Source of the DNA: Isoetes taiwanensis
Taxonomy: Eukaryota; Streptophyta; Lycopodiopsida; Isoetales; Isoetaceae
Reading direction: 5' to 3'
DNA length: 64,000 nucleotides
Assembly (NCBI GenBank): GCA_021234155.1
Contig: JAJEKV010000183.1
Span: 620,001-684,000, forward strand
In this document: positions 20,946 through 32,545 of the stretch, in pieces
Numbering within the stretch: the first letter of the stretch is position 1
Layout of the letters: every line of letters starts with the position of its first letter
Made by a program: the position numbers and the translations under genes
Notes under the pieces: generated by a model
Databases searched by the model: none
Told to the model about the DNA's origin: nothing
Seen by the model: only the letters and a program-made list of their open reading frames with translations

Positions 20946-22173
20946 GCCTGTGGCAATTGTGAATTATAATATCCCACCATGGATGGCCACAAATCATGCT
21001 GACTTTGAGGACCTTTAATGTGTAGAAAGAAGGGTCAGCGCGTGATGGAAAGCCCTGTATGCAATGTAGAATAGCCGTCATCCTGAGAATAGATCTGCGA
21101 TTAGACGCATAAAGCACACTGTTCGAGAGCACTCGTGGAACTTCGTATTCTTTGTATGGAGTAGAGGAGGTCCGGGGCCAGCGGTTAGCAAGTGTACTTA
21201 GGATAAGCTAGAGAGGGTACAAAAGGCTTTCCTGACATACAGCCTAGGCATCAAGGACACGGTGCCGTATCCGATTTTGCTGTATGAGACTGGCTTTTGG
21301 CCCCTGCAGCATTCTGCTATGTGCAGGCACCTTGCATATTTCCATAAGGTTGACAGAGTGGATGCACAACGTCTTCCTCCCAGGGCTGTTATTGGCACAA
21401 GGGCCACAGCGCCCAAGAGAGTGTGGCGAAGCATTGTAGGGGATGGTTCGCAAGATGGTCCATAGACTATCAACACATTATGGATATGTCGGATGTGAGC
21501 GGGAGGCGCATTTGAATGGCGCTTTGTTGCCTCTCCGTGGGATCGCCCACTCTTGCAAAGCCCAAGCAGAGCAGTACCACACGCGAGGTTAATCCGCCGC
21601 TTGAACATGGCCCCCACCAGTATTTGAAGGCACACATCTCTACCAAGAAACAGAGAGCTATAGCTGCAATAAGGACATGGTCCCACCATCTCGAGAAAGA
21701 GACGGCCATTTGGGGTGGGGGATGTAGGGCAGGGAATCCCCCGACATGAGAGATTACGCCAGTCCTGTCACATGCAGATAGTAGAAGGTGAACACCATGC
21801 TCTAAAGGAATGCCCAGCATATGCACACATCCGAGCAGCTCATGCCGATCTCAGATGCTCTGAGATAGCAATTCATCAACTGATGGCTTCGCCAATGGTT
21901 GCACGTCTCGCATCCTACATTTTACAAGTCTCCACTGTCAGGGAGTCCCTCACAGCACAGGGAATTTGAGTGCCCAGATAGGGCCTCTCAATGCCTACTA
22001 CAAGGGTTTTCCTCCCACATGGGGGGTTTTTTCATCCCAGTGGTAGAGACACATTGTACAGGGTTTCTGTGGTTTGCTTTTGTGTTTGGAAACTTTCCGC
22101 TATATTGTATCACCGTCTCATAGGCCAGTTGGCCTCCCTGGACGTTAAAATATACTTCCTTCCTTCCTTCCTT
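20946..22173 (+). mobile_element. LINE, 3' half, with TTCC tail
   Basis: Decayed C-terminal part of a LINE polyprotein on the plus strand. At 21200-21465 the frame reads LERVQKAFL, then IKDTVPYPILLYETGFWPL, a segment typical of the region after the RT thumb in non-L1 LINEs. At 21760-21850, HALKECPAYAHIRA follows the His/Cys pattern of the C-terminal zinc-binding motif. The 3' end has the short hairpin GGCCAGTTGGCC, then TGGACGTTAAAATATAC and TTCC units (22155-22173). The 5' boundary near 20946 is an estimate from where minus-strand coding stops. Confidence 0.75.
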
Positions 22174-22246
22174 GATCATTCCAGGTATGTATGTATATAT
22201 AAGTTTATTTTTACTTTGTATTAAGCATAAAATGGGTTATTACAGG

Positions 22247-23578
22247 AAAGTACAAAGTGAAAAATATGGATGTATACATAGGACCTTTAGTAGAAGAACT
22301 TGAGATCTTGTGGAAGGGAGTGCATGACATTTCTAAACCTCCACATGACTTTATATTCCATGGGATGTTATGATTTACTCTTCATGATTATTCAAGTTTT
22401 TCTGAAGCTTCAGGTATGATATGGTAAGAATGCAAAAGTATCAGAGTTTAATTATTATTTTAATACTTTACCTTTTATTCTCATTGCAGGTCTACAAACA
22501 AGTGGTGCATGTGGATGTCCATCTTGTGGGACTAGCTTGACTTCTTATAGGTCAAAACATCTGGGAAAAAAAAATATTTGGGGCATAAAAAATATTTGCC
22601 GGAGGGCCATTCTGCACGTGGCTCTAATAAGACGTCGAATCCAAAGCGATGGATACCCAAGGATTGGTTGGATGCTTCGCAAGAGATGAATCCCAATGTG
22701 GAATACTTGACTGGTTATAAAGATGCCAATGCGAAAACTCCTACTGGAATGAAGAGGTTATCTATATTTTATAGGTTGGAATACTGGATTGGCTTGGAGT
22801 TGGTTCATTTGCTAGATCCTATGCGCATTTTCAAAAATGTTGCTCATTCTCTTTGGCAGCATTTAACAGGAGAATGGGAAGCCTTGGCTGCTAGAATGGA
22901 TCTGAAAGGCAAAAAATAAAAAAGAAATACTGGCATATCAAGAGGATAGACAAGAAGTCTCTGGCATGGAAACAAGGTGCATGGGTTCTAGGAAAGAAAC
23001 AACAGGTTGAAGTGAACAAGAGGATAGCAAAGGTGCGCATGCCAACCGGATATGGAGCTTCTTTGAGAAAGGCATTTAGTAAAAAAGCTAGCCTCATTGG
23101 ATTAAAGACACATGATTGGCACAAGTTTCTTCAGGTATATTTTGGTTCTTGTGCTTTTATTTCTTGGAATAAATATATTGCAACATATGCAATGATATTT
23201 AATGGACTTTGCAGCATATACTTCCACGTGTGATAGGTGACTTCTTGACCCCACAAGTAAGGAGCATTATATTTCGATTGGTTAAATTTGCAAGGTGGAT
23301 CTCCTTCAAAGAAGTTGAAGTGGCCGAGATATCAAAAGTGGAAAAGGAAGTGAACTGCTTTGTGACATTGAGAAGGAATTTCCCACCAGTTTTTTTGACC
23401 TCCAGGTACTATTGATTAAATTCCACATAGCAACTATGAGTACAATTTTATTTCTAGCAACATAAGTACAATTAACAATTTGTTTACATATATAGCTACA
23501 TCTATTGATGCATATTCCAAATGAGATAAGGTTGGCGGGACCTGCTCCTAGTAGATGGATGTTTTTTCTAGAGTGCTA
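22247..23578 (+). pseudogene. CACTA (En/Spm) TNP2 transposase, 5' part, split by insertion
   Basis: Four coding exons with GT/AG introns. Exon 22247-22411 has MDVYIGPLVEELEILWKGV. Exon about 22490-23133 has the zinc motif CGCPSCGTS, then YLGHKKYLPEGH, FYRLEYWIGLELVHLLDPMR and SLIGLKTHDWHKFL, all diagnostic of TNP2. Exon about 23212-23404 has RVIGDFLTPQVRSIIFRLVK. Exon about 23494-23578 has HIPNEIRLAGPAPSRWMFF. TNP2 binds element ends and catalyses cut-and-paste. One in-frame TGA (in place of a Trp) near 22370 and shifts in A-runs near 22570 and 22915 are visible. The N-terminal exons are missing. Coding stops in mid-exon where element A begins and resumes at 41943. Confidence 0.9.
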
Positions 23579-23960
23579 CACAACAAGAGAATGGTCATTT
23601 TGCGACGTGGGCTTGCGACGTTCCTGCGACGTCTGACACTCGTGACCTGGCAGGTCTGTCACGCCAGGTGGATGTCGGTGCCAAGTGGACGACAGTTGCC
23701 ACATTTGCGACGTCACGTCGCATGCGACGTCGCGTCACTTGGTCTATCTGTCACGCCAGGTGGACTGGGGCGCCGGGTGGACGACAGGTGTCACGCCAGG
23801 TGGATGTCTGCGATGTGACATCGCATGCGACGTGACGTGACATAACAGAACGGATGACACGTCAGTATGTATTTGCCACGTGTACTGCCAAGTCGTAGGT
23901 GACCTGGCAGGTGACCGTTGACAATACGTCGCGTGCGATGTATACAGCGACGTCAAAAAC
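23579..23960. repeat. Element A left subterminal repeat array
   Basis: Dense direct and inverted copies of GCGACGT and GTCACGCCAGGTGGA. It includes the 16-bp perfect palindrome ACGTCGCATGCGACGT at 23715-23730 and a one-mismatch copy at 23818-23833. In CACTA elements such subterminal repeats are the binding sites of TNPA-type proteins; that role here is inferred. Confidence 0.85.
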
Positions 23961-24283
23961 TCATTTCTTAGTTGGGTGAACATGTGTAGTCTTCTGGCCA
24001 CGGAACTTGGTCCCCAGGGCAATGTCGACGTCCTGAGTCCATTGGCAGAGATAAATCGCGGTTCCGGGGAGGGGAGATCGCCTGTCCATCCCCAGGGCCT
24101 TTGGGAGAGGAAATTCGGGGCAAGCAGCTTCCGGGGGATTTTAGGGTCCTTGCTCTGGCGTTAACACCCCCACTGCACGTCAAGTCACGGCGCAAGGTCC
24201 CGGCCGAATCTGATAAGGAGAGGGCTCCAAAACATAAACCCTGTGGGTTGCCAGGTTCTAGAAGGGTTTGCGTTTTGGGGGCC
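23961..24283 (+). repeat. Part of element A 1.1-kb repeat, left of element B
   Basis: Matches units at 34510-34790, 35625-35910 and 36710-37600 (for example GGGGGATTTTAGGGTCC and GGTTCTAGAAGGGTTTGCGT). It is cut off at 24283, where element B starts, and the unit continues at 33677. Confidence 0.85.
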
Positions 24284-24852
24284 CACTACAAGAGAATAAG
24301 CAATCTAAATCACTAGTTTCATCATTTATTTGCTTAAAATCACACTTTCAAATTTTTTAGATTTTGATACAATAAGTGACGGTAGCTGTTGATGAAATCG
24401 CATCATCTGTATCGTCACCCGTAGCATCACCAATAACAACAGTTGTAGTATTATATTTTATAGCATTATAGTGCCATAATAGTAACATTTGTTGCATCAT
24501 CTATAACTGCAGTTATAATATCATGCATTTTGTCCTTGTGGTGCTATAATAGTATCAGCTATAGGATCACAGGTATTGCTATAATTTAATCATTCATAAT
24601 GTCACCTCGTGCGCTATAATAATGTCAGCTATAATCAAACGACTTATAATGTCAACACGAGCGCCATCCTTTGTATCATCCTTTCTAACACGATTAGTCT
24701 CAGATGTAGCATCAACAGTGCCACATATAATACCACGTGGAGATTATGCTTGTATCATTATTTATGTCAAGTATATTATACTTGTATCATTATTTATGTC
24801 AAGTATAATGTCACGTATTATTACAAGTTAAACTGTAATTGTATCAAAATAT

Positions 24853-24905
24853 ATAAGGGTTGAGCCGCCCCCCAGGAATCGAACCTAGGTTACTCCAAAG
24901 GGCTA
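24853..24905 (-). repeat. tRNA-like remnant (B box and T arm)
   Basis: Minus strand contains CCTAGGTTCGATTCCTGGG, which folds as a T arm and includes a Pol III B box (GGTTCGATTCC). No convincing A box, anticodon arm or acceptor stem accompanies it. Probably a SINE relic. Confidence 0.4.
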
Positions 24906-26510
24906 TTAAAACAATATCCATGCTTGGTGGTTCATGCAACGTTCATTCTCTCTCATGCCTACAACAATATGCTGCAGTCTAGAAACATATACAATGGATT
25001 TAAAAAGAGAGAATATTTTATCATACAAGCCATGAGGAAAACATCAATAAGACCAAAGAACAACACAGTTAATTGCTATGTTTGTTTGATTTTGCGATAA
25101 TGGCGGCCAAATTTGCTGCAGCTAGGGTGGCCAAAAAATGCAGGATGTGCCTTTGCCATCCCAAGATTTTGAAATCTGTCCTGCATGAGAATGAGCTTAT
25201 ATTCTGGATACCTGATGAGATGATAGCATGATGGTGGAACCAAATTGGAGAATTTCTAGGAAGCAAACTATGTAAAGACAAGGATGATTGCAGGCGAAAG
25301 AAGAACGACAATGGTATGAACTCTGCTGCTTGAACTCCGAATAATCTCCACTGCTTAAGAAATCCAGCCCGGTATACATCCAAAAGTATGTTCTTGCGTT
25401 ATAGATCTGCAGGCTTCGGTTGCTTACTCAAAAATTGTATGGATGATCCACCTTGATCTCTGCACCACACTAAAAAAGAGTACCCATGTAGGGTGCAACA
25501 TTAATGAAACAAAAAATAATGTCAATAAAGAAATCATTTGAAGCTAGATCCAAATCATTTGCAACAACCTTCTTTTCCTTGCAAATCTATCACCAGAGTG
25601 AACTGCCACAAAAGTATGCTGCTGGACACCCATCTTTAAACTGTTGCATATCATAGCTCCACCTCCTCATATCATATATTAACATGTGGACTTCGCGAGC
25701 ATAACCAAAACCTTTATCTCACCACCATTGCAGGACCCTGTCAAGAAGATTCTTGCACAGTATTATGGCTTCTATTTTTAACGGTTGCAGTCTTCCACAT
25801 ACAATATGTCAATGCCATCAATGAACTTGCATTGATCCTTTGACATCCACCGCATTAAAGGTCTAACAAACAGTGGCCATCTGTATACGGTAATATACTA
25901 CCCAGCCAGCAGAATTAATGCTTCACTCCACCACTAAAGCAGCTAATGATTTATAGCTGCATATCATATCATTGTGCTGCTTGACGAACTTCTAAATGCT
26001 GACATTGTACTATAGGTAACCGGTTGCTCCCAGCTCCAAGATATTCAGTTGATTATACCTCTGTATTGCATATTAAATTCCTTAGTAACAGGTAAACAAA
26101 CGAAGGAAACTAACTTCTGCACTGCTAAAAACAAAATAGAAGTTCGCACAGGGAATTTTAGATTACGGAATACATCCTGTATATTATCCTGTTTAATTAA
26201 AATAACAATAGAGGCAAGCATCCTGAACTGGAAATTCAACTGTGGCTTCTGATTCTGGGAAGGGACTCGCGAGAGACACAAAACCGGCCGATAGATAGAT
26301 AGGCTTGTCATTCATCACAGCAGCAGTATACAATGTTTTGAAGAATAGAGAGGGGTAGTCGACCATAGGAACAATATCGGACTACCCCGTAAAAAGAAAT
26401 GTGCACAGGCAATATAGAAGGGTAATGGCGACAACTTCTCACCGGGATAAAAAACCCCGCCCTTTCGGGTTTTCGAGGAAAACCCTAATGAGAAATAGTC
26501 GCCAACAACC
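24906..26510. other. Element B interior without recognised coding
   Basis: Short open frames exist on both strands (for example 25069-25383 minus, 26045-26311 minus), but none shows a recognisable domain or compositional support. No repeat family was identified here. Confidence 0.5.
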
Positions 26511-26512
26511 TT

Positions 26513-26680
26513 GAATGTGTTGCCTGGAAAACCGAAGGAGATGGATTGATGGCGACCAGAAATATAGCAGGACCCCAGAAGACGGCAGAATCCCCGAATG
26601 TGTTGCCTAGAGAGCCGAAAAGGTGGGTTGATGGCGAACACAAATATAATAGGACCCCAGAAGACCGCGGAAAACCTGCA
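26513..26680 (+). repeat. Two-copy tandem duplication of about 84 bp
   Basis: The unit contains AATGTGTTGCCT, GATTGATGGCGA and GGACCCCAGAAGAC and occurs at about 26513-26596 and 26597-26680 with several substitutions. Confidence 0.7.
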
Positions 26681-26824
26681 GCAACTCAAATGAACCCAAA
26701 AAATACCCATGAATGGTTAGAAAAATGACCATGCATGGCAGGGACAAGGCAAGCCGCACAATCAAAAGCCTGCAAAGAAGAGCAAATTAGAAACATAAAA
26801 AGCAGCACGCAAAAAGGTGGAGAA

Positions 26825-27058
26825 GCATCACCCAGCGGGTGGAAAACAACTATGCGTCACCCTCAAGGTGGAAATAAATAGCATCACCCTCAAGGTGGAA
26901 ATAAATAGCATCACCCTCAAGGTGGAAATAAACAGCATCACCTTCAAGGTGGAAATAAATAGCGTCACCCTCAAGGTGGAAATAAATAACATCACCCACA
27001 GGCGGAGATAGCATCACCTGAAATGTGGAGAAAGCATCACCCAACGGGTGGAAAATAA
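26825..27058 (+). repeat. 27-bp minisatellite
   Basis: About eight units of GCATCACCCTCAAGGTGG plus AAATAAATA, the outer ones more diverged. Each unit holds the near-palindrome CACCNTCAAGGTG. As 27 is divisible by three it gives an open frame with a nine-residue period, which is a consequence of the repeat and not evidence for a gene. Confidence 0.9.
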
Positions 27059-27878
27059 CATATGAAAAAATGACATGATAGTGATGCAAAAAACATAATT
27101 ATAGTAAATGCAAAGTGAACAACAACAAAAGTGCAAGGCCTAAAAACATAAATGAAACAGACGCCTCCCCACTGAGCAGGGCGGGAAGGGAGGGAAGCTA
27201 CGAGAAGGAAGGAAGCTGCTGTGAGAAGACGCCGATAACCGAGCCAAAACGGAAATGGCCTAATATAGGCGCTCATCCCTTCCCAGAATGGCGATCCGAT
27301 GGCTCGGATCGATGGGATTCTTCAAATTATGATTTTTTGTCCTTTGCCATGCATTTTCAACAAGATCTAATCGCTCAAATCACATGGATTTCTTTCATTT
27401 CTTACCTGCTCTGCGAATTTTAAAGATTCCCCTTTTGCAATATTCGTTGGGGCAAAGCATCCACGATGTGCCAAGAACACTCCGGCAGATGATTCCTACT
27501 CCAACAGATGATTCGGAAACCAGGAGCCACGAGCAACCGAGCCGATTGAACTGTGCATACATACCCTAAAAAACAAATTCCATCGAAACCCTAAATTTTT
27601 GTTTCCATCAAACCCCTAAAAAACTTTTTCCTAATGCTTGCATGTCAATCTCGATCTTTTGCATATTATCTTTTGTTTGGAATCACATGTAATATAAAAG
27701 TATAAAGTGGAGGTAGGAATCCCCCTTATACGTATTAATTTTTAAGGATCGTTAAAATATAATATTTCCGGATGTGAGACTTTTTTTTTTTTTTTGAAAG
27801 ATCACGTTAACTAATATTATTTATTTATTTATTTGTCACGCCCTTTGAGACCCCCAGGTCCATAGGCGACATAAACAG

Positions 27879-28337
27879 CTAAATGAGGCCTTGAGCCTCG
27901 ATCTCGTCAATATATTGGTTCAAATCTAGAGTTTCCTTTCGGAGCTCCCACCACTCTCGGAGAAAATCTCCTAGAAGTGTTGGTTTTAATGAAAGAAACT
28001 CAGAGAAATTAATCCCATCAATGCCATATTTTCTTCGCAAGCCAGCAAACATATTACATTTTAAGAAGGCATGATGCTCATCTTCAATTTGAGGTTCCCA
28101 GCAAAGCAAGCGACGTAATCGAAGTTCCCGTGGAATCTTCCCTCTTCCTGCTTCTATCTCTAAATGATGGCTGCTTAATCTCATTTGCGATATAAGTTGT
28201 CTCTTCTTCATCCCTATACCTGCATGTAAATAATCTTGTTCCCCATAAACCAGCATTGGATTCACTTCATTTCGATAAAACTCCATCTTAACTCCTGGTT
28301 GGCTCCATAATTTTTTCCATGTTCTGTCCATTACCAA
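27879..28337 (-). CDS. LINE 2 polyprotein C-terminus with zinc-like motif
   Basis: 152-residue frame ending the LINE polyprotein. Near the middle is C-W-EPQIEDEHHAFLKC, a Cys...Glu-Asp-Glu-His-His...Cys arrangement found at the C-terminus of many non-L1 LINEs and presumed to bind nucleic acid. It follows the 28428-28613 frame (EVGMIPFETQALYRI) after a shift. Confidence 0.8.
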   Translation of the reverse strand: MVMDRTWKKLWSQPGVKMEFYRNEVNPMLVYGEQDYLHAGIGMKKRQLISQMRLSSHHLEIEAGRGKIPRELRLRRLLCWEPQIEDEHHAFLKCNMFAGLRRKYGIDGINFSEFLSLKPTLLGDFLREWWELRKETLDLNQYIDEIEAQGLI

Positions 28338-28673
28338 ATCCGTAAGCCCACATCAAGATTATCGGGCGTGATCCGTAAGACTAATGCCCCACCATTCGAC
28401 CATGAAACAAGTTGTTGGTACCATCCATTATGACCAATTATCGATTGCGGATTCTAACAAGGATTGATGCGTGTTGAGCCTCATCCATATGTATCGGTCT
28501 ATTATAAAAAAACAAGTAATGCGGTATAGCGCTTGGGTTTCAAATGGAATCATACCCACTTCAGCCAACAACATTTCATATGGAGTTTGAACCTTTACGC
28601 CCAATTCTTGCAATAAGAACCTCTTCTATACTTTCTCAATCTTAGCCCATTTATTTCTTGCTAACCCTGGCCC

Positions 28674-29198
28674 TCAAACTAGGCATCCATATAAAACCAC
28701 TGGCTGTACCAAGGTTCTGAAAATAAGTTTTCGCAAGAACCACTGCCTTACTTCCATATTTCTCCACATACTAAAAACACTGTATAAAGCGCGCAAACCT
28801 CCAGTTATTCTTTTTTCAACCCCCACATTCCATTTGTAATCATCAGTAAATTCTATTCCAAGATATTTATACTGATGCACCTGTTCCAATTCTTGTCCTT
28901 CAAATCTCATATGTATCAACTGTCTTTTCCCTACCAACATAGTTTTAGTTTTACTCTCATTTACTTTCATTCCTGTCTCACGGCAAAAAGATTCTAAAGC
29001 ATTTAATAATCTCTGAAGCCCTTCTTCTGTTCTCGAGAGGAGGACAACATCATCAGCATAGAACAATGCCTTAATCATATATCGTCCTAATTTCACCCCC
29101 AAAGCTCCTTCCTCTCTCTCCAACCATTCATCTAATTCATCGATAAACAGTCCGAAAAGTGTCGGAGATAGCGGACAACCTTGTTTAACTCCAAACAT
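28674..29198 (-). CDS. LINE 2 reverse transcriptase, palm and thumb
   Basis: 174-residue frame. GVKQGCPLSPTLFGLFIDEL is RT motif B region, ALFYADDVVLLS the catalytic YADD box, FCRETGMKVNESKTK the following strand pair, and VVLYGC marks the thumb. Continues the 29185-29712 frame after a shift in an A-rich stretch. The YADD surroundings resemble Jockey/I/Dualen-type LINEs more than plant L1. Confidence 0.9.
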   Translation of the reverse strand: MFGVKQGCPLSPTLFGLFIDELDEWLEREEGALGVKLGRYMIKALFYADDVVLLSRTEEGLQRLLNALESFCRETGMKVNESKTKTMLVGKRQLIHMRFEGQELEQVHQYKYLGIEFTDDYKWNVGVEKRITGGLRALYSVFSMWRNMEVRQWFLRKLIFRTLVQPVVLYGCLV

Positions 29199-29712
29199 TG
29201 CTTTCTATTTTGCCAGCCCCTTCCATTGGGAAGGATAATTCAATAAGCACCTTTTCATATAAACGCGCTACTCCATTTAGGAGTTGATGTGGCACATGCA
29301 AATTCTCCAGCCTATTCCTCAACTTTTGCCTTGACACCCTGTCAAAAGCTTTGGTAAAATCCACGAAGCAGCAGAAAAATGTATTTCTGACCCCTTTTGC
29401 CCCTTCAGCAGTAACCCGCAATGTTAGCAAATGGTCAATAGTAGAATGATTTTTTCGAAACCCTGCCTGTATTAAGGCCCTCTTCCCATGATCATCTGCC
29501 CAACTGCGAATTTTATTCTCCAATGCTGCCCCAAATAATTTCGCCATAGTGTTACTGACCATAATGGTTCTATAATTCTCAACTCGATCCTTATCTCCAG
29601 CCTTAAATATAGGTATTAATCGGTTCAAAGACCACTTCTCTGGAAAACCCTCATTTAAAGCAGAATTAAACATTCTAGATTTATCCGTGATGCATACCTT
29701 GCACACCCCCAT
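29185..29712 (-). CDS. LINE 2 reverse transcriptase, fingers
   Basis: 175-residue frame with FPEKWSLNRLIPIFKAGDKD, ENYRTIMVSNTMAKLFG, ALIQAGFRKNHSTIDHLL and FVDFTKAFDRVSRQKL, the ordered RT motifs 0-A with the first catalytic Asp in FVDFTKAFD. Joins the downstream YADD frame. Confidence 0.92.
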   Translation of the reverse strand: MGVCKVCITDKSRMFNSALNEGFPEKWSLNRLIPIFKAGDKDRVENYRTIMVSNTMAKLFGAALENKIRSWADDHGKRALIQAGFRKNHSTIDHLLTLRVTAEGAKGVRNTFFCCFVDFTKAFDRVSRQKLRNRLENLHVPHQLLNGVARLYEKVLIELSFPMEGAGKIESNVWS

Positions 29713-30378
29713 TTCAAAATTTCTACCGCCATTCCTTACCCTTTTATTCTAAAGTGCATCCGGGGAATCCCTTTGCTTTGCCATTAGACATCTTTCTAAG
29801 AGACAATCGGCTGTAAATATATCAGGCACTTGTTCACTCACCTCTCCAAATGGCTTACTTCCTGGAACATTGTTATTCAAACAGGTCATGTCGCGTAAAA
29901 TTTCCCAGAGGCACCCCCTTTGTCCTAAATCGGTTCCAGAAGTTTTTTGGTCTTTCTTTCAGATCGCCCAACAAATGTTCTTTGCCATTTCTCTTGCCAC
30001 AATGCATGCTTATGGACGTGTAAATTTTTGAACACTTTTCAGCTTCTCGCTTATCTAGAGTATTAAAATAGTGCTCTCTAGCTTTGTGATGATCTACATC
30101 CCACCATGCTTGGTTTTTCTCTTATGCATATACCCTTTGGTACGCCCAAAAACCTTTTCTCGGTATCTAGCAATATCTCTGCGTAAACAATTGATTCGTT
30201 TCTACCAGCCTTTTCTTCCGCCAATTCAAATTCCCAAAGCGCGCTTCAATTTCCTTAAAAAAGTTCTCGCTTTATTCCAACACAGCGCAACTTACCACCC
30301 GTGTTTTCCATGATTGATGCCTTGGAGCTCTTATCTCCAAAGTAAAAGCATGTAAAAGCATGATCGGAATCGGCTGAT

Positions 30379-31137
30379 CTAATATCCGGAAGCTTTTAAG
30401 CAAAGCAAAGAAAGATCCGGCATTCCAATAGCATAATCCACAACACTAGAACCTTGAGGGGTATTACAAGTGAAAACATCAGTCTTGGGGAATTGGTTTG
30501 TTCCATTATATATCACCATATCAAATGTCTCACAAAGTTGCAGTAGATGCTCCCCCATAGGATTATTATCATAATCTGCAGAGATCCTCTCCCAACCAAT
30601 GCTTTTGGCAGGAATTTCATCGAGCCAAATATTATCCAAGTCTCCCAGAAAAACATTTGCTTGAGAATCCTTCACCCTTGCATTAAAATCCTCCATCAAA
30701 AACACTATGCCTTTTTGCTTAAATTCTGCTATATCATCATTCAAGCTTAAATCCTCTTCGTCATAAACCCCTCCAGAGACTAAGGGAGCAAAATAAACTG
30801 CTGCAATATATATAAGTGAGTCCCCTCCTTTTATTTCAATCCACATAAACTGGTTGTGCCTGCTAGTCCTAATAACTGTGATATTTTTACAAACCTGTTT
30901 TCGTGCAAAGCAAGCTATTCCACCAAAGCCTCTCCCTCTAACTCCTCTTTTCTCATTCCATAGCGTATGCACTTTCTCAAAGCCATTGATCTCTCCAATC
31001 CTAGCACCTTCGTGTTCCCAGGTTTCTACAAAAATAATGACATCAAAATCCTGTATTGCTTCTTGAACAGTGATCAACTTTCTGCAGCTAAGACTATGGA
31101 TGTTCCATACACCAAACCTGAGGGTCTTGAGTTCCTA
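30379..31137 (-). CDS. LINE 2 apurinic-type endonuclease
   Basis: The frame covers the N-terminal endonuclease domain: WNIHSLSCRKL near 31100, IIFVETWEH (catalytic Glu), VYFAPLV, FLMEDFNARV (the DFN motif), FDMVIYNGTN and SSVVDYAIG (the SxxDYxI motif). It nicks the target to prime reverse transcription. The first part lies just upstream of the Met at 31077. Confidence 0.9.
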
Positions 31138-31721
31138 GAAGCGATCACGCACTATAACTCTACCCCCCTAGATATATGCATGTTTGCCCATCGCTTTAAA
31201 TTCCTTCACCTCAGTGAGTAAACTCCGCAATTCCATTTGCTGCTTGGGAGTTAGATCCTCATTTATCCATAGCTTTTGCCCTTTCAGAGCACTTCTATTA
31301 TGCAAGACTCTATTAATCCAAAAGAAATACAATTTTTGGATGTGAGACTTCATTTAGGTGGATACGGTCTTAAGTTTGTCCCTTTTAAGTCAAAGGTTCA
31401 AACCCTTATGTTGTAAATTCTCAAGGTGGAGGTATGAATCTCCCCTAGAGGATCATATTTTATTGTTTCCTGAAGATACCCTATAGTTTTGGCCTTTGTT
31501 TTTTCCTTTGGAGTCAAACCTTAATGGTTGAGGGGTCAAGGGTTCAATCCATATGCTTGTATAATGGTAAAGGCATGAGCCATGGAGTAATATATGTGCA
31601 GAGGAGGATGTTTAATTACTGTTAGATTCCCTTATTGCATTTTTCCATGGCCTTGTTGGTTATGAATATTGTGTCGAGGGCAAGGGGTCGTTTCCGTGCA
31701 TTGTATTTTTTATATGGCAGG

Positions 31722-31898
31722 AGGATCTTCAATTATTGTTAGATTCCCTTATTGTATTTTTTTATGGCCTTGTTGGTTATGATATTGTACCGAGGAATAT
31801 GCCCCAAGGTTTCTAGGTCAAGGGTTCAAACCCTTGCATTGCTCTAGTCAAGGGGTGTTTCGACGCTGCCAATGCCAATGTGGCATGACGTAAAAATA

Positions 31899-31933
<35 letters not shown>

Positions 31934-32545
31934 GCATTGTATTTTTATATGGTGGGGTATGAGTCCCTCTATGTGTGCGATGTGTAGCTAGCTATACTCT
32001 ATTCTATTGTTATTTTCATAGCATGTTGTCAACTTTCTTGGTTGTGGCACAAAGCTGAGGGGCATATACTCCAAGACTAGAAGGTCAAGGGCTCATATCT
32101 TGGACATGTATTGCACAATTAGTGGAGGGTATGAATGGAGATGCTTTTCCATTTTTATCTAAGGAAGATCTTCAATTATTGTTAGATTCCCTTATTGTAT
32201 TTTTTATGGCCTTGTTGGTTATGATATTGTGGTGAGGAATATGCCCCAAGGTTTCTAGGTCAAGGGTTCAAACCCTTGCATTGCTCTAGTCAAGGGGTCA
32301 TTTCCTTGCATTTTATTTTCTTATATGGTGGGGTATGAGTCACTCTATGTGTGCGATGTGTAGCTAGCTATACTCTATTCTATTGTTAATTTCATAGCCT
32401 GTTGCCAACTTTCTTGGTTGTGGCACAAAGCTGAGGGGCATATACTCCAAGACTAGAAGGTCAAGGGCTCATACCTTGGACATGTATTGCGCAATTAGTG
32501 CCGGGTATGAATGGGGGTGCTTTTCCATTTTTATCTATGTTTATA
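31722..32545 (+). repeat. Two-copy segmental duplication in element B
   Basis: Units about 31722-32163 and 32164-32545 share long near-identical stretches (for example GGAATATGCCCCAAGG and GTGTGCGATGTGTAGC). Each carries a GGGTTCAAACCC B-box-like palindrome. The first unit has a short extra insert, the LINE tail at 31856-31932, that the second lacks. Confidence 0.85.
31856..31932 (+). mobile_element. Minimal LINE 3' tail with TATC repeats
   Basis: Unique bases GCCAATGTGGCATGACGTAAAAATAC followed by about eight TATC units. The pattern hairpin-GACGT-A-rich-microsatellite equals the ends at 4150-4289 and 22015-22173. Present in one of two duplicated units only. Confidence 0.6.

Larger units (their letters stand above)
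27783..31337 (-). mobile_element. 5'-truncated LINE (family 2) with poly(A) and 13-bp TSD
   Basis: TSD GGATGTGAGACTT at 27770-27782 and 31338-31350. The plus-strand T run at 27781-27795 is the poly(A) tail. Minus-strand order: C-terminal end of ORF1 (31353-31168, containing LKGQKLWINEDLTPKQQ), endonuclease, RT, C-terminal zinc motif, then an AAAT-repeat 3' UTR. The truncated 5' end inside ORF1 is typical of target-primed insertion. Being inside element B, it is younger than B's insertion or arrived with B. Confidence 0.93.

Noticed and set aside
21190-21700. 163-residue minus-strand frame
   Set aside because: It is antisense to the LINE C-terminal coding region and shows no motif.
24853-24905. 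Functional tRNA gene
   Set aside because: Only a T arm and B box are present; no A box, anticodon arm or acceptor stem pairs.
26817-27011. CRISPR-like or protein-coding array (27-bp repeats)
   Set aside because: There are no spacers, the genome is eukaryotic, and the nine-residue periodic peptide is a by-product of a minisatellite.
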